From assembly GCA_029237695.1 (NCBI GenBank), contig CM055267.1, positions 11,559,043 through 11,623,042 on the forward strand: DNA of 64,000 bases. Reading direction: 5' to 3'. Positions within the stretch are counted from its first letter, which is position 1, and each line of letters begins with the position of its first letter. Below, one piece after another: positions 46,805-57,530 of this stretch. The notes below the pieces were generated by a model. That model saw only the letters and a program-made list of their open reading frames with translations, was not told the origin of the DNA and ran no database searches. The stretch is from Conchocele bisecta. Its lineage: Eukaryota; Mollusca; Bivalvia; Lucinida; Thyasiridae. The translations under genes and the position numbers were made by a program.

Positions 46805-47745
46805 TTTTGTCAAATGCATCATAAATTTCAATATTTGTCCCCTGAAATGGAATTATAATTTCCAAATTATTAGTCTGCATGCAGTCAGTACTTTAGAATA
46901 TGTTAAATTTGTCGAGTGCAGTAAAAAGGTTTTAATTGCGAACCTGTTTGATAGGGCTAAATTATGGTTGGGAAATTAGGATGTGTAATAAATAATTTGC
47001 GGAATAATGAAATGTGTTTTTAGGAATAACTATTTTGGAGAAAGAAATATAATAATACATGCTATATACATATTGTGTGTTTATAGTGACCTGGCTCTTT
47101 GACCTTAAACTAGCTCAGCTATATGGATGACTTTTACTATTGCATCTGTCTTTTATAGTATCTGTATCCTTATTAGCTGAGACCCGGCCATTATAAAATA
47201 TGGTCACAACAACATCCATTCTGTCCTGGCATTTAGTGACGAGCGAGCGGTTTAATACTTTGCAGTTCTGTTAAAAAAACTTGCACAGACCAATTATAAA
47301 CTTATAAATATACCTACGTTGACCTGCATTATCCTTTTATTTCCTTTTATTCGCAAAACGCGAGAACAGAACAGAACAGGCTGTTATTCTGACCATATTT
47401 TATAATGGCCGGGTCTCAGCTATAAGGATACAGATAGTATAAAAAACAGATGAAATGGTAAACATCATCCGTATAGCTGAGTATTCTAAGCTAACCTTAA
47501 ACTTGCATACCTACTTATTTTGAAAGTTTCATATGTATAAGTAACAGGCACAACATTGTGTTACCTTCAGTCAGCATGGGTATTGCTTTTGTGCAATAGT
47601 GAACAATAATTGTCACATGTATACCTTAATTACCACATTGTTTTTGATAAGCGTTGTTGTAACTGATTTTCAAATTTTATATCTGTATTTATACAAGTTG
47701 GAAGTTCTACATACTGGTCTACATATTGCCAATAGTCCGATCATC
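46805..47745 (+). repeat. Direct segmental duplication, copy 1
   Basis: Matches 49722-50560 over TTGTCCCCTGAAATGG, AATTGCGAACCTGTTTGATA, a foldback element and TTCTACATACTGGTCTACAT, with moderate divergence. Offset is about 2.9 kb in direct orientation. Confidence 0.85.
47114..47481. mobile_element. Foldback/MITE element with ~95-bp inverted repeats, copy 1
   Basis: Left arm 47114-47211 and right arm 47387-47481 are inverted copies. They share a perfect 31-base core that includes GACCCGGCCATTATAAAATA. Outer ends are CTCAGCTATA and its complement. The middle contains GACGAGCGAGCGGTTTAATA and TTATTCGCAAAACGCGAGAA. No coding capacity. Confidence 0.85.
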
Positions 47746-48245
47746 CTGGGTAGTATAATTATGATCAGTAACTACAATGGTCTACATATTGCGATAGTCC
47801 GAACATCTTGGGTAGATATCATTTATGATCAGGAACTGCACTGGTCTACATATTGCCGATATTATGATCAGGAACTACAATGGTCTACATATTGCCGATA
47901 GTGGGACCATTTGGGAAAGATATCCATTATGATCAGGAGCTACACTGGTCTACATATTGCCAATAGTCGGACCATCCTGGGTAGATATCCATTATAATCA
48001 GGGACTACAATGGTCTACATATTGCCGATAGTGGGACCATTTGGGAAATATATCCATTATGATCCGGGACTACACTCAGTACAATGGTCTACATATTGTC
48101 AATAGTCCGACCATCCTGGGTAGATATCCATTATGAACAGGAACTACACTGGTCTACATATTGCCAATAGTCCAACCATCCTGGGTAGATATCCATTATG
48201 ATCAGGGACTACAATGGTCTACATATTGCCGATAGTCAGACCAAC
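47715..48245 (+). repeat. Minisatellite of about 62 bp
   Basis: Repeated TGGTCTACATATTGCCGATA followed by GACCATCCTGGGTAGATATC and CATTATGATCAGG. About eight units, some truncated. A second array of the same unit is at 50535-51085. Confidence 0.85.
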
Positions 48246-48603
48246 TGTAACGAAGACACAGTGTGAACAGCAGAAGTATTTTCTCATGGTACAGTGTAAC
48301 GGTATAACAAAGACAGATGCTGGATGAGAATCGGGTTTTTGTACTGTAACAAGACATCAAACAATGTATATCCTCATCATGATCACGGTGATTCTTTTTT
48401 TCTATCCTAAAAAGTAGCCAACAGTGTATACATCCATCAGACTACAGTGTGTATGAGCCTGGGTATGAGCCATTATAATAGTGACAAAGTCTATATGATA
48501 GACTATAATGTGTTTACATGTGTTTACATGTGTTTACAAGTTCATCATACAGATTAAATGTCCATTTCTCAAGTCAAATCATTGTGTGGCAGACCCTTCT
48601 GTT
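48246..48603. other. No gene seen
   Basis: Unique-looking sequence with a short (TGTGTTTACA)n run at about 48509-48540. Confidence 0.5.
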
Positions 48604-49460
48604 CTAATTAAGATGTGTATATTTTCCTGACTGTGATTTATGGCCCCACAGAATCCCTGTGGTATGTATGAGAAAACCGGTATTGTTACATTTGTGAGTG
48701 TGAAGCATGACAGGTGTTTCATTGATGGAATGATGAACAGTGCGGATCCTGATCAGACTGTGAGGATGCACAGGCTGATCTAGATATACACTGACGGCAA
48801 AACCATTAAGCTCCATTTATGCAGTCACTGCCAAATGTACCAAAAACTTCTATTTCTGTAAGTTGTCTATTTTCCCCATTTTTCTAAATTTATATATGTT
48901 TAGTACTTGATATATTTACCATTTGTTGCTGTGACTGGAGACATGGGGTTTATAGGATTTGTCATCAGTGTATATCCTAATCAAATAGCACAGTATATAG
49001 CCTGATAATGATATATATTGCGTGTTAGAAGCATGATGGGTGTTTCATGGATGGAATGGCGAAAAGTGTTGATCCTGATCAGACTGCAGATGCACAGACT
49101 GATTTGGATCTACATTGGCCGCAAAACTGATAATTCCGATGTCTCCAGTTACAGCCACATTTACCAAAAACTTTGGTAGTTTATGAGACAAGAAAGTTAG
49201 AGCTGAATGTCCATTTATGTATGTTGTCTATTTTCCCATTGTTCTAACTGAGAAGTGTATACAGGTATTTGTTTCTGACTGTGTGATTTATGGCCCCCAC
49301 AGACTCCCTGTGCTGTGTATGTTTTCTTGTGATTTATAACTGGGCCCCAATTGCATTGGATCACAAGAAAACAGGGATTGTTAAATGTGTCATTGTCAGA
49401 GCTGTAGACTTAGATAGAGGTGTGATCAGTCTGCACACACACAGATCTACACACGTAATT
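48604..49460 (+). repeat. Dispersed repeat G, adjacent copies
   Basis: Two or three partial copies carry AAGCATGACAGGTGTTTCAT/AAGCATGATGGGTGTTTCAT, TCCTGATCAGACTG and GATGCACAG(G/A)CTGAT, with TTATGGCCCC(A)CAGA. Inverted copies lie at about 52870-53090 and 53915-54230. The frame at 49290-49589 is not convincing as a gene. Confidence 0.75.
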
Positions 49461-49721
49461 CATCATTTTAGTAGTTCAAGATGTATCTTAACACAACATG
49501 CTATGTTTATCATGCTACCATGTGTGTATGCCGATCAAAGGACCAACAATGGTGCTGTTAAATATACAACAAAGTCTGCTTTCTCTTAATACAATTATTG
49601 TCAACTGACTAGTATATTCTTATTTTCTATCAGAAGTTACAATCCGATAACAGAATAATATTTCAGTAAATTTAAGAATACATGTATGTAGCGATATACA
49701 TTATGAAGAAAACTGTTCTAA

Positions 49722-50560
49722 TGCATCATCAATTTCCATACTTGTCCCCTGAAATGGAGTTGCGTGCAATAAAAAAAGTTTAAATTGCGAACCTGTTTGA
49801 TAGGGCTAAATTATGGAGTGGGAATTTAGGATGTGTAATAAATAATTTGTGGAATAATGAAATGTGTTTTTAGGAATTAATATTTTGGAGAAAGCAATAT
49901 AATAATACATGGTATGTACATACTGTGTATTTATAGTGACCTGGCTCTTTGACCATAACTAGCTTAGATAATCTCAGCTATATGGATGACTTTTACTATT
50001 TCATGCGTCTGTATCTGTATCTGTATCTTTACAGTTGAGACCCGGCCATTATAAAATGGTCACAATAACAGACATTCTGTCATGGCATTGAGTGACGAGC
50101 GAGCGGTTTAATACTTTGCAGTTCTGTTACAAAAACTTGCACATACCAATAATAAACATATACATATACCGGTACCTACTTTGACTTGGATTAACCTTTT
50201 ATTTCTTTTTATTCGCAAAACGCGAGAACATAACGGGCTGTTATTATGACCATATTTTATAATGGCCGGGTCTCCGCTATAAGGATACAGATAATATAAA
50301 AGACAGGTGAAATAGTAATAGTCATCTGCTTAGCTGAGCATACTTATTTTGAAAGTTTCGTATTTGGATGTAAACATATACAAAATTGTGTTTTATTCAG
50401 TCAGCATGGGTATTGCTTTTGTGCAATAGTGAACAATAATTGTCACATTTATACCTTACCACATTGTTCTTGATAAGTTTTGTAACTGATTTTCAAATAT
50501 TATTTCTGTATGCGTACAAGTTGGAAGTTCTACATACTGGTCTACATATTACCGATAGTC
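49722..50560 (+). repeat. Direct segmental duplication, copy 2
   Basis: Second copy of 46805-47745, including the foldback element and the start of the minisatellite. Confidence 0.85.
49973..50338. mobile_element. Foldback/MITE element, copy 2
   Basis: Same structure as 47114-47481. The two arms have diverged independently, for example TCTTTACAGTTGAGACCCGG on the left against GGGTCTCCGCTATAAGG on the right. Confidence 0.8.
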
Positions 50561-51085
50561 TGACCATCCTCACTCAGGGTAGATATCCATTATGATCTAG
50601 AACTACAATGGTCTACATATTGCAGGTAGTTCGACTATCCTGGGTAGATATCCATTATGATCAGGAACTACAATGGTTTACATATTGCAAGTAGTCCGAC
50701 TATCCTGGGTATATATCCATTATGATCAGGAACTACACTGGTCTACATATTGCAGGTAGTCCGACTATCCTGTGTAGATATCAATTATGATCAGGGACTA
50801 CACTGCTCTACATATTGCAGGTAGTCCCGCCATCCTGGGTAAATATCCATTATGGACATTATGATCAGGGACTACCGGTACAATGGTCTGCATATTTCGA
50901 TAGTCCGACCATCCTACGTAGATATCCATTAGTGTCAGGGACTACACTGGTCTATATATTGCCGGTCGTCCCATCATGCCGTGTAGATATCCATTATCAT
51001 CAGGGTGTAACTGGTCTACATATTGCTGGTGGTCTGATCATCCTGTGTACATATCAGGGACTACACTGGTTTACATATCGGTATT
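50535..51085 (+). repeat. Minisatellite of about 62 bp, second array
   Basis: The same unit as 47715-48245, here more often TATTGCAGGTAGTCCGACTA. The 92-codon open frame inside is a repeat translation. Confidence 0.85.
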
Positions 51086-51480
51086 GCCGGTAATTTGATT
51101 AGATAAGAGGTTTCCACCATAAACTTCACACCAAACTCATTGGATATGATAACGTTCTAAAACAACACCACAATAATCTAAAAATCTATTTTGAATGGAC
51201 TGGTAGTAATAACGTGATTATGTTATGAATATTTGTTCTGATATATACACCCGGTTTTGAGAGATTTATATTTGTTTGTCCTCTATATTTTATTTCCTTG
51301 CTATATTGGATGGATTACCAGGTGACCAACATGGGATGTTTTCCCATATTTTCTCCTGATCTCCTTTCCATAGATCACCCAGATGACCAACTTTAATGTC
51401 CAGCTGTGTCTAAATTTAATCTCCAAATAAACAAATGAAACAAGCTGGATCATGGTAAAACAGTACATTTTAACATTGTA
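51086..51480. other. No gene seen
   Basis: AT-rich sequence between two minisatellites; nothing recognised. Confidence 0.5.
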
Positions 51481-52790
51481 CAGAACTATACTGGTCTGTA
51501 CGAGGCTGGCACATGTTGTACATGTATACGTTGTACAGAGATATGCTGGTCTGTACGAGATGGGTACATGCTGTACATGTATACGTTGTACATAGCTATG
51601 CTGGTCTATACTAGATGGCACATACTGTACATGTATACGTTGTACGGAGCTATGCTGGTCTGTACGAGACGGGCACATGCTGTACATCTATACGTTGTGC
51701 ATACAAAGCTATGCTGGTCTGTACGAGACGGGAACATGCTGTGGATGTACACAGCTATGCTGGTCTATACAAGACAGCACATGCCGTACATCTATTTGTT
51801 GTACAGAGCTATGCTGGTCTATACAAGACGGGCACATGTTGTACATGTATACGCTGTAATGAACTATGCTGGTCTATACACGACGGGCATATGCTGTGAA
51901 TGTATATGTTGTACAGCGCTATGCTGGTCTATACTAGACGTGCACATACTGTGCATGTACACGTTGTACACAACTATGCTGGTTTATACTACACGGGAAC
52001 ATACTGTACATTTACATTTTGTACAGAGCTATGCTGGTCTATACTAGACGGGCACATACTGTACATTTACATTTTGTACAGATATATGCTGGTCTATACG
52101 AGACGGTCACATGCTGTGCATGTACACGTTGTACAAAACTATGCTGGTCTATACTAGACGGGCACATACTGTACATTTACATTATGTACATAGCTATGCT
52201 GGTCTATACAAGACGGGCAGATGCTGTACATTAACATTTTATACAGAGCTATGCTGGTCTATACAAGATGGGCACATGCTGTATATCTATTCGTTGTACA
52301 GACAGAGCTATGCCGGTCTATACGAGACGGGCACATGCTGTATATATATTCGTTGTACAGACAGAGCTATGCTAGGGTCTATACGAGGGATGGGCAGGCA
52401 CCTTAACTGTGCATGTATGAACGTTTCACCCTACAAAAACTATGCTGGTCTATACATAGACCGGCCAGGATACTGTACATTTACATTTTGGTACAGAGCT
52501 ATGTTGGTCTTTACAAAAGACGGACCACGAATGCTGTACATGTATACGTTGTACAGAGCTATGCTGGTCTTTAGACAAGACGGGCAACAGGCTGTACATT
52601 TACATTTTGTACAGAGCTATTGCTAGGTCTATACCGGAGAACGGGCACTATGCTGTTAAATCTATTCGGTTATTGTACGCTGACATGATGGCAATGTTGG
52701 TTCTTTTACAAGAGGGCACAATTGGGCTGTATATCTATTAGTTGTACAGACAGAGCAATGGTTGGTCTATTTAACAAGACGGGCACGAAT
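51481..52790 (+). repeat. 54-bp minisatellite, more than 20 units
   Basis: Units of AGCTATGCTGGTCTATAC, (A)GACGGGCACATGCTGT and ACAT(G/T)TA(T/C)A(C/T)(G/T)TT. Early spacing is 54 bases; later units are longer and degenerate. Because 54 is a multiple of three, open frames persist in all three + frames (up to 171 codons) with repeating Tyr/Leu/Met/Val text. I regard these as repeat translations. Confidence 0.9.
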
Positions 52791-52869
52791 GCTGTATTTA
52801 TCTATTTAATCACAATCGCAGTTCAGAAAAATAAAAAAAACAACACACTTCTGAGAACAATTGGGAAAA

Positions 52870-53090
52870 TAGACATCTTACAGAAATGGACATTCAGCTC
52901 AAAATATCTTGGGATTATCGGTTTTGTGGCCAGTGTAGATCCAAATCAGCATGTGCATCCGCACTCTTCGCCATTCCATACATGAAACATCCGTCATGCT
53001 TCACGCTCACAAATATAACAATACATATTTTCTGATACATACCACAGGTAGTCTGTGGGGCCATAAATCAAAGTAAAAAATCACACACTT
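52870..53090 (-). repeat. Dispersed repeat G, inverted copy
   Basis: Contains GTGTAGATCCAAATCAGC, GAAACATCCGTCATGCTTCA and GGGGCCATAAATCA, the reverse of copies near 48650-49400. Confidence 0.7.
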
Positions 53091-53390
53091 CTAAATTAGA
53101 AGTTATATAAGAGATATGTCACAGATTTGACTGTGCTATATACATGATATAATGTGCTATTTGGTCAGGATATAAACAGTGATAAATCAAATAAACCTCT
53201 ATTCTCCAGTCACATCAGATACACCTCATTTCTCCAGGCACAGCCACAAATGGTAAATAGGTCAGGTGCTACACATATATACTAACCAATTGCCAGACTG
53301 AGTGTAGACCTATCTTCACTCATCAGTTCTGTAATTCCAGATGTAGTCTTATATTGGGTATATAAAGCTCACAAATTTAACAATACCTGT

Positions 53391-53889
53391 GTGGAGCAGA
53401 CTGTGGCCGAGGGTAATATCGTCGCACTGCCACGCTTGCGACCCGGGTTCGATTCAGGTTGTGATGTCCATATTTAGGGATTCTTTACTCAGTGATTGCT
53501 TTTCAAGTAATGGAAGTGTCTACATGTTAACATGGAATAGTACACACAAGATATGGTCCGTGGTCACACTGACTACTGATATGTGCTACAGATGTCACAC
53601 ACCATAGGAAAATGTCCCCAAATGCTGTTGTGACCAGGTAGCCCCAGATCAGTATTTCCTGCTCTACTAGTCCTTTCGGATGGGGACTTTAAAAGGCTGT
53701 CCCGTGTATCAGATTTGAAGGAGAGTCTGTGCACGTTAAATAACTAGAGGGGACTATTCATTCGAATAAGAGCTAGGCCACCTGGAGCCGGTTTCCTCTG
53801 TAGCCACCTCCTTCCCTTCTCCCGTTCTTGGGAGATGACATGCAAGGTCGTCGAGCCAGTGCCGTCGTTAAATTCATGCATTTACATTT
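53391..53889 (+). mobile_element. tRNA-derived SINE, about 0.5 kb
   Basis: The tRNA-like head has CTGTGGCCGAGGGTAA and GGGTTCGATTC (box A and B). The body carries CTAGTCCTTTCGGATGGGGA and GTGCACGTTAAATAAC; the 3' end GACATGCAAGGTCGTCGAGC is shared with the SINE at 18111-18383. ACAATACCTGT flanks it on both sides (53380-53390 and 53890-53900). It inserted into an inverted copy of repeat G. The frame at 53389-53607 is not a gene. Confidence 0.9.
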
Positions 53890-53900
53890 ACAATACCTGT

Positions 53901-54230
53901 TTTCTCATACATACCACTGCACATTGAGGGAGTCAGTGGGAGCCATAAATAAGTCAGAAAATTGGACAACTTACAGAAATGAACATTCAGCTCAAAGTGT
54001 CTTGTCTCATAAACGTCATCAACTACCAACATTTTGGTAAATGTGGCTGTGACTGCAGAAATGGAGTTTAATGGTTTTGCGGCCAGTGTAGATCCAGATC
54101 AGGCTGTGTATCTGCACAGTCTGATCAGGATCTGCACTGTTCACCATTCCATCAATGAAACACCCTTCATGCTTCACGCTCACAATTAGAGCAGAGATAT
54201 CTGCCACATATTTGAGCCAGGAAATGGACA
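53901..54230 (-). repeat. Dispersed repeat G, inverted copy (split by the SINE)
   Basis: Continues the repeat interrupted by the SINE: TTTCTCATACATACCACTG, GAGCCATAAATAAGTCAG, then GTGTAGATCCAGATCAGGCT and GAAACACCCTTCATGCTTCA. Confidence 0.75.
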
Positions 54231-54254
54231 TTTAATTTGTATGATCAACTTGTA

Positions 54255-55440
54255 AACACTTGGTAGTCTACTTGTAGATGTTGTAGACTATTGTGTGCCC
54301 TTGTACCCTATGTAACACATCGTACCCTATTGTGGATGCTGTAGACTATTTTTGTCGCGCAGTTTGCGGACAGCGTGATATAGTTGGCACATTGGCATAC
54401 GTCCGTCCGTTTTTATTGTTTGGTTAATGTTTTTCGGTATACTATCAAGCCTCGGCGGGCACGACATGCGGGCAGCGGCCATCTCGTGTATGCTTGTACC
54501 CTATGTAACCCATCATACCCTATTGTACCGTATATATTGTGTGTGCCTTATGAATATTTTGTACCATATGTAACCCATTGTACCTTATCGTACTATAATG
54601 TAGATGCTGTAGACTATTGTGTGCCCTTGTACCCTATGTAACCCATTGTATCCTATCGTACCATATTGTAGATGTTGTAGACTATTTTGTGCCCTTGTAC
54701 CCTATGTAACCCATTGTACCCTATCGTACCCTATTGTAGATGCTGTAGACTATTTTGTGCCCTTGAACCCTATGTAACCCATTGTACCCTATCGTACCCT
54801 AGTGTGGATGGTGTAGACTATTGTGTGCCCTTGTACCCTATGTATCCCATTGTACCCTATTTTACTAGTGTGGATGCAGTAGACTAGTTTGTGCCCTTGT
54901 ACCCTGTGTAACCCATTGTACCCTATTGCACCATAGTGTGGATGATGTAGACTATTTGGTGCCCTTGTACCCTATGTAACCCATTGTACCCTATTGTACC
55001 CTAGTGTGGATGCTGTAGACTATGTTGTGCCCTTGTACCCTATTGCACCCTAGTGTGGATGCTGTTGACTATTTTGTGCCCTTGTACCCTATGTAACCCA
55101 TTGTACCATATTGTACCCTATTGTAGATGCTGTAGACTATTTTGTGCCCTTGTACCCTATGTAACCCATTGTACCCTATTGTACCCTATTGTAGATGCTG
55201 AAGACTATTGTGTGCCCTTGTACCCTATGTAACCCATTGTACCCTATTGTAGATGCTGTAGACTATTTTGTTCCCTTGTACCCTATGTAACCCATTGTAC
55301 CCTATTGTACCCTATTGTAGATGCTAGAGACTATTTTGTATGCTTTGTACCCCATGTAGACTATTGTGTATGGTTGTACCCTATGTAACCCACTGTTTAC
55401 AATACCATTTGGTATAAATGTTTCATGTAACCTATTGTAG
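54255..55440 (+). repeat. Minisatellite of about 68 bp built on GTACCCTATTGTA
   Basis: About fifteen units of GATGCTGTAGACTATTTTGT, GCCCTTGTACCCTATGTAAC and CCATTGTACCCTATTGTACC with variable numbers of the 11-bp GTACCCTATT(G) subunit. A family A fragment interrupts it at 54352-54487. Confidence 0.85.
54352..54487 (-). mobile_element. Short family A element inserted in a minisatellite
   Basis: Read on -: CGAGATGGCCGCTGCCCGCA with GTGCCCGCCGAGGCTTG (head), a short spacer, ACGGACGGACGTATGCCAA, then CACGCTGTCCGCAAACTGCG (diverged terminal hairpin). Core units are absent, leaving only head and tail. Confidence 0.7.
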
Positions 55441-56531
55441 ACTAAAATTAATGGGTGTATACTAGTCTACAAACACGCCCATCAGGGAATCTGCCATGAT
55501 TTCTTGACATATCTACACCAGACACAGTCTTATATCTAATGCGTAGTAAAAACCAAGGACTTATTCAACTTATACGTGATTCACATACGTTCATACCTCA
55601 ATCAATTTGTTGGTCGTATGCATAAACTGTTTGACAGATCGCGTGGCGACCAGTCTATGTTTAACCACACTAAATCACCAGATATTCATGCACGGTATAG
55701 TAGTACATTAACAAAAATAAACCAGCATTGTTATACCATAGACACTCGTTGCTTGCAGAAACCAGTTAATTGCTGCACTATTTTACTTCACATGCATGTT
55801 AATGTATCATTTACATCAGTTTCAAGCATATGCTTTGGGATTATTTTGTAAGTCGGAGCATGTTTGTCATGTGAGGCGGTTTCAACTTCAGCAGCTGACT
55901 TTTTGCGCCACCACCAGGGTGGTCACAGAAGACTGAATTTATCTTTCTTAACAATATGTAAACCTATATTTTAATTAGTGAATATCCAGATCAGAATGGG
56001 TTCAGGTTATGGAGAAATAGGTTCCACAACATCCATACGAAAAAATGAAAGTAGCAGAGAATAGTAAATTGTGTGGTCATTGGTTAGTTTTATAGCAAAA
56101 ATCTTTGGTGGTGGTGGACTTGTAGAGTCTGGTCTATGGGGCGCCGTTTAGTGCTTTAATAGCACGAACAGGATGAGAATGGGTGATATCACTGAGTGCA
56201 GTCAATGCCGCATAATATGTCACGGTGCATTCAGAACAACATTAACATATGGTACAGTGTTTATAATATCTGTTTCCAATCATAGAACTTTATATTTCAC
56301 ACACTTATATATTCGTCTTTGGGTTCTCTATACTGTTGTTGGGACAAATTCATGACCACTACTCCATTTCGGCTAATGTCATGGTCCAGGTTGCGATGGT
56401 GTCAAAACATTGATATTTTGCCAATAGTACTTATCTATGGATGGGATATTTTTAATTGTTAAAAACACATCGACGAATAATCGAGACAAATACAGGAAGC
56501 AGCGAACAGTACCGTAGACATTATATAATTA
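55441..56531. other. No gene seen; contains a dispersed repeat copy
   Basis: 55960-56115 matches 6145-6300. The frames at 55576-55851 and 56173-56355 show no recognisable domain. Confidence 0.55.
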
Positions 56532-57530
56532 GACCAGATGGCCGCGGCCCGCATGTCGAGCCCGCCGAGGCATTTTATGGTCTCAGAGTGTATTTATTTG
56601 AAGTTTGAATTAAGAGTTGTGGAGATATAAGGTATGTACAAGCTTTAACACAAATTTAATGTCATTTGACCTTGATCTTAGGCATGTGGGCCGCATGGGT
56701 GGGCTATAGAATTAAACTATGGATGACAATAAAGAAGTTTGACGTAAATCGGAGTAAGTGTTGTGGAGATATAAGATATGTAAAAACTTTAACACAAATT
56801 TCAAAGTCATTTGACCTTGACCTTGGGCATGTGGACCACATGAGCAGGCTATGGAATGAAAATATGGATGATGAATAAGAATATTGGATGTTGGAAGTAA
56901 ATCAGAGTAAGTGTTGTGGAGATTGCAAAGTCATTTGACCTTGACATTGGGCATGTGGACCACATGGGCAGGCTATGGAATGAAAATATGGATGACGAAA
57001 AGGAAGTATTGAAAGTTGGAAGTAAATTAGAGTAACAATTGTTGAGATATAAGGTATGTACAAACGTTAACGCAGATTTTATAATAACGCAAACTCCTAA
57101 GTCATTTTGCCTTGACCTTGGGGCACAGGGGCCGCATGAGTGACACAGAATGAATATATGGATGATGCCCAATAAGCATACGAAGTTTCAAGCAAATGCG
57201 ACTTACGGTTACAGGGACAGTAGGTATGTGAAAACTTTGATGCAAATTTTGACAGAAACTTTAACGCAAACTTCTAAGTCATTTGACCTTGACCTAGGGG
57301 CACAGTGGCACAGGGGCCGCATGCGTGGGACACATAATGAATATATGGATGATGACCAATACGCATACAAAGTTTCAAGTCAATGTGACTTATGACTGCA
57401 GAGATATAAGGTATTTAAAATCTTTAACACAGATTTCGGACGGACGGACGGACACACGGACGCACGGACGCACGGATACCCGGACGTCATTGTGATCACT
57501 ATGTCTCGCTTTCCGCAAGCGGGCTCGACA
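56532..57530 (+). mobile_element. Pearl-like element, family A (copy 2)
   Basis: Head GACCAGATGGCCGCGGCCCG and CATGTCGAGCCCGCCGAGGC. Core units of about 130-230 bp carry TTTGACCTTGACCTTGGGCA and GAATGAAAATATGGATGA. (ACGG)n follows near 57438-57470, and the end is TCACTATGTCTCGCTTTCCG, CAAGCGGGCTCGACA. Same overall structure as 1294-1995, in better condition. Confidence 0.8.

Noticed and set aside
51568..52626. Open frames of 159 and 171 codons
   Set aside because: They translate a 54-bp tandem repeat whose period is a multiple of three; the repeating residues have no domain and three frames are open at once.
53391..53470. Possible tRNA gene
   Set aside because: Box A and B motifs are present, but no closed acceptor stem; it is the head of a 0.5-kb SINE with a target duplication. 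The same reasoning applies to the tRNA-like heads near 18300-18383 and 60610-60690.
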